Shown piece after piece: positions 13,427 through 13,431 of a DNA stretch of 13,431 nt (positions are counted from its first letter, which is position 1; each line of letters starts with the position of its first letter). This DNA is from Candidatus Doudnabacteria bacterium (GTDB lineage Bacteria > Patescibacteriota > Doudnabacteria > UBA920 > 2-01-FULL-50-11), in NCBI GenBank assembly GCA_016205055.1, contig JACQJK010000065.1, positions 1 to 13,431 on the forward strand, written 5' to 3'. The notes below the pieces were generated by a model. It worked only from the letters and a program-made list of their open reading frames with translations. It made no database searches and was not told where the DNA came from. The position numbers and the translations under genes are program-made.

Positions 13427-13431
13427 CGCAG

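Noticed and set aside
1..13431. CRISPR arrays, tRNA/rRNA genes, insertion sequences or phage genes
   Set aside because: No regularly spaced repeats, no tRNA cloverleaf or T-arm that pairs, no transposase, integrase or structural phage protein in any frame.

Overview
The window looks like a chromosome fragment of a Patescibacteria (Candidate Phyla Radiation, Parcubacteria-like) bacterium. The evidence is indirect. Housekeeping proteins are recognisable but stripped down (a TraR/DksA-type protein with a broken zinc finger, a divergent signal peptidase II). A RodZ-like membrane protein carries an extra Ig-like domain. There is a GFTLIELL-type pseudopilin, few Shine-Dalgarno sequences, roughly balanced base composition, and many small GC-rich palindromes between genes. 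UGA acts as a stop (end of the exonuclease gene), so the code is not the Gracilibacteria/Absconditabacteria one. No rRNA, tRNA, CRISPR, transposase or phage gene was seen.

All ten supported genes lie on the minus strand, so transcription runs from high to low coordinates. In that order they are: a type IV pilin-like protein (12775-13374, 5' end unresolved near the window edge); a Na+/Ca2+ exchanger family protein (11596-12555); an Hsp20 small heat-shock protein (10896-11462) with its own promoter and terminator; FtsK DNA translocase (8465-10738) followed after 45 bp by a RodZ-like HTH/membrane protein (7442-8419), a probable cell-division/cell-shape pair; RecA (6314-7360) from a near-consensus promoter; a large DEDDh exonuclease fused to a DinG-type helicase region whose ATPase motifs are eroded (3540-6101); a TraR/DksA-like regulator and LspA signal peptidase II (2498-2854 and 2000-2488, 9 bp apart, one operon with a promoter at 2881-2908); and a ComM/YifB AAA+ ATPase (188-1726). 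RecA, the exonuclease, ComM and FtsK make this largely a DNA-processing neighbourhood, with envelope genes interleaved.

The most unexplained DNA is non-coding. The 685-bp gap 2855-3539 holds a near-consensus sigma70 promoter (TTGACA-17-TAAGAT, minus strand) that drives no convincing protein. A perfect inverted repeat embraces its -35 box, a perfect DnaA box lies upstream, and the predicted transcript can form two mutually exclusive stem arrangements. The 273-bp gap 1727-1999 carries four consecutive strong hairpins, the last resembling an intrinsic terminator. A palindrome family with core TCCGCC-N(2-3)-GGCGGA recurs across the intergenic regions. The pilin upstream region has two strong hairpins and no normal start codon. 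The best protein-level lead is the exonuclease with the dead-looking DinG helicase.
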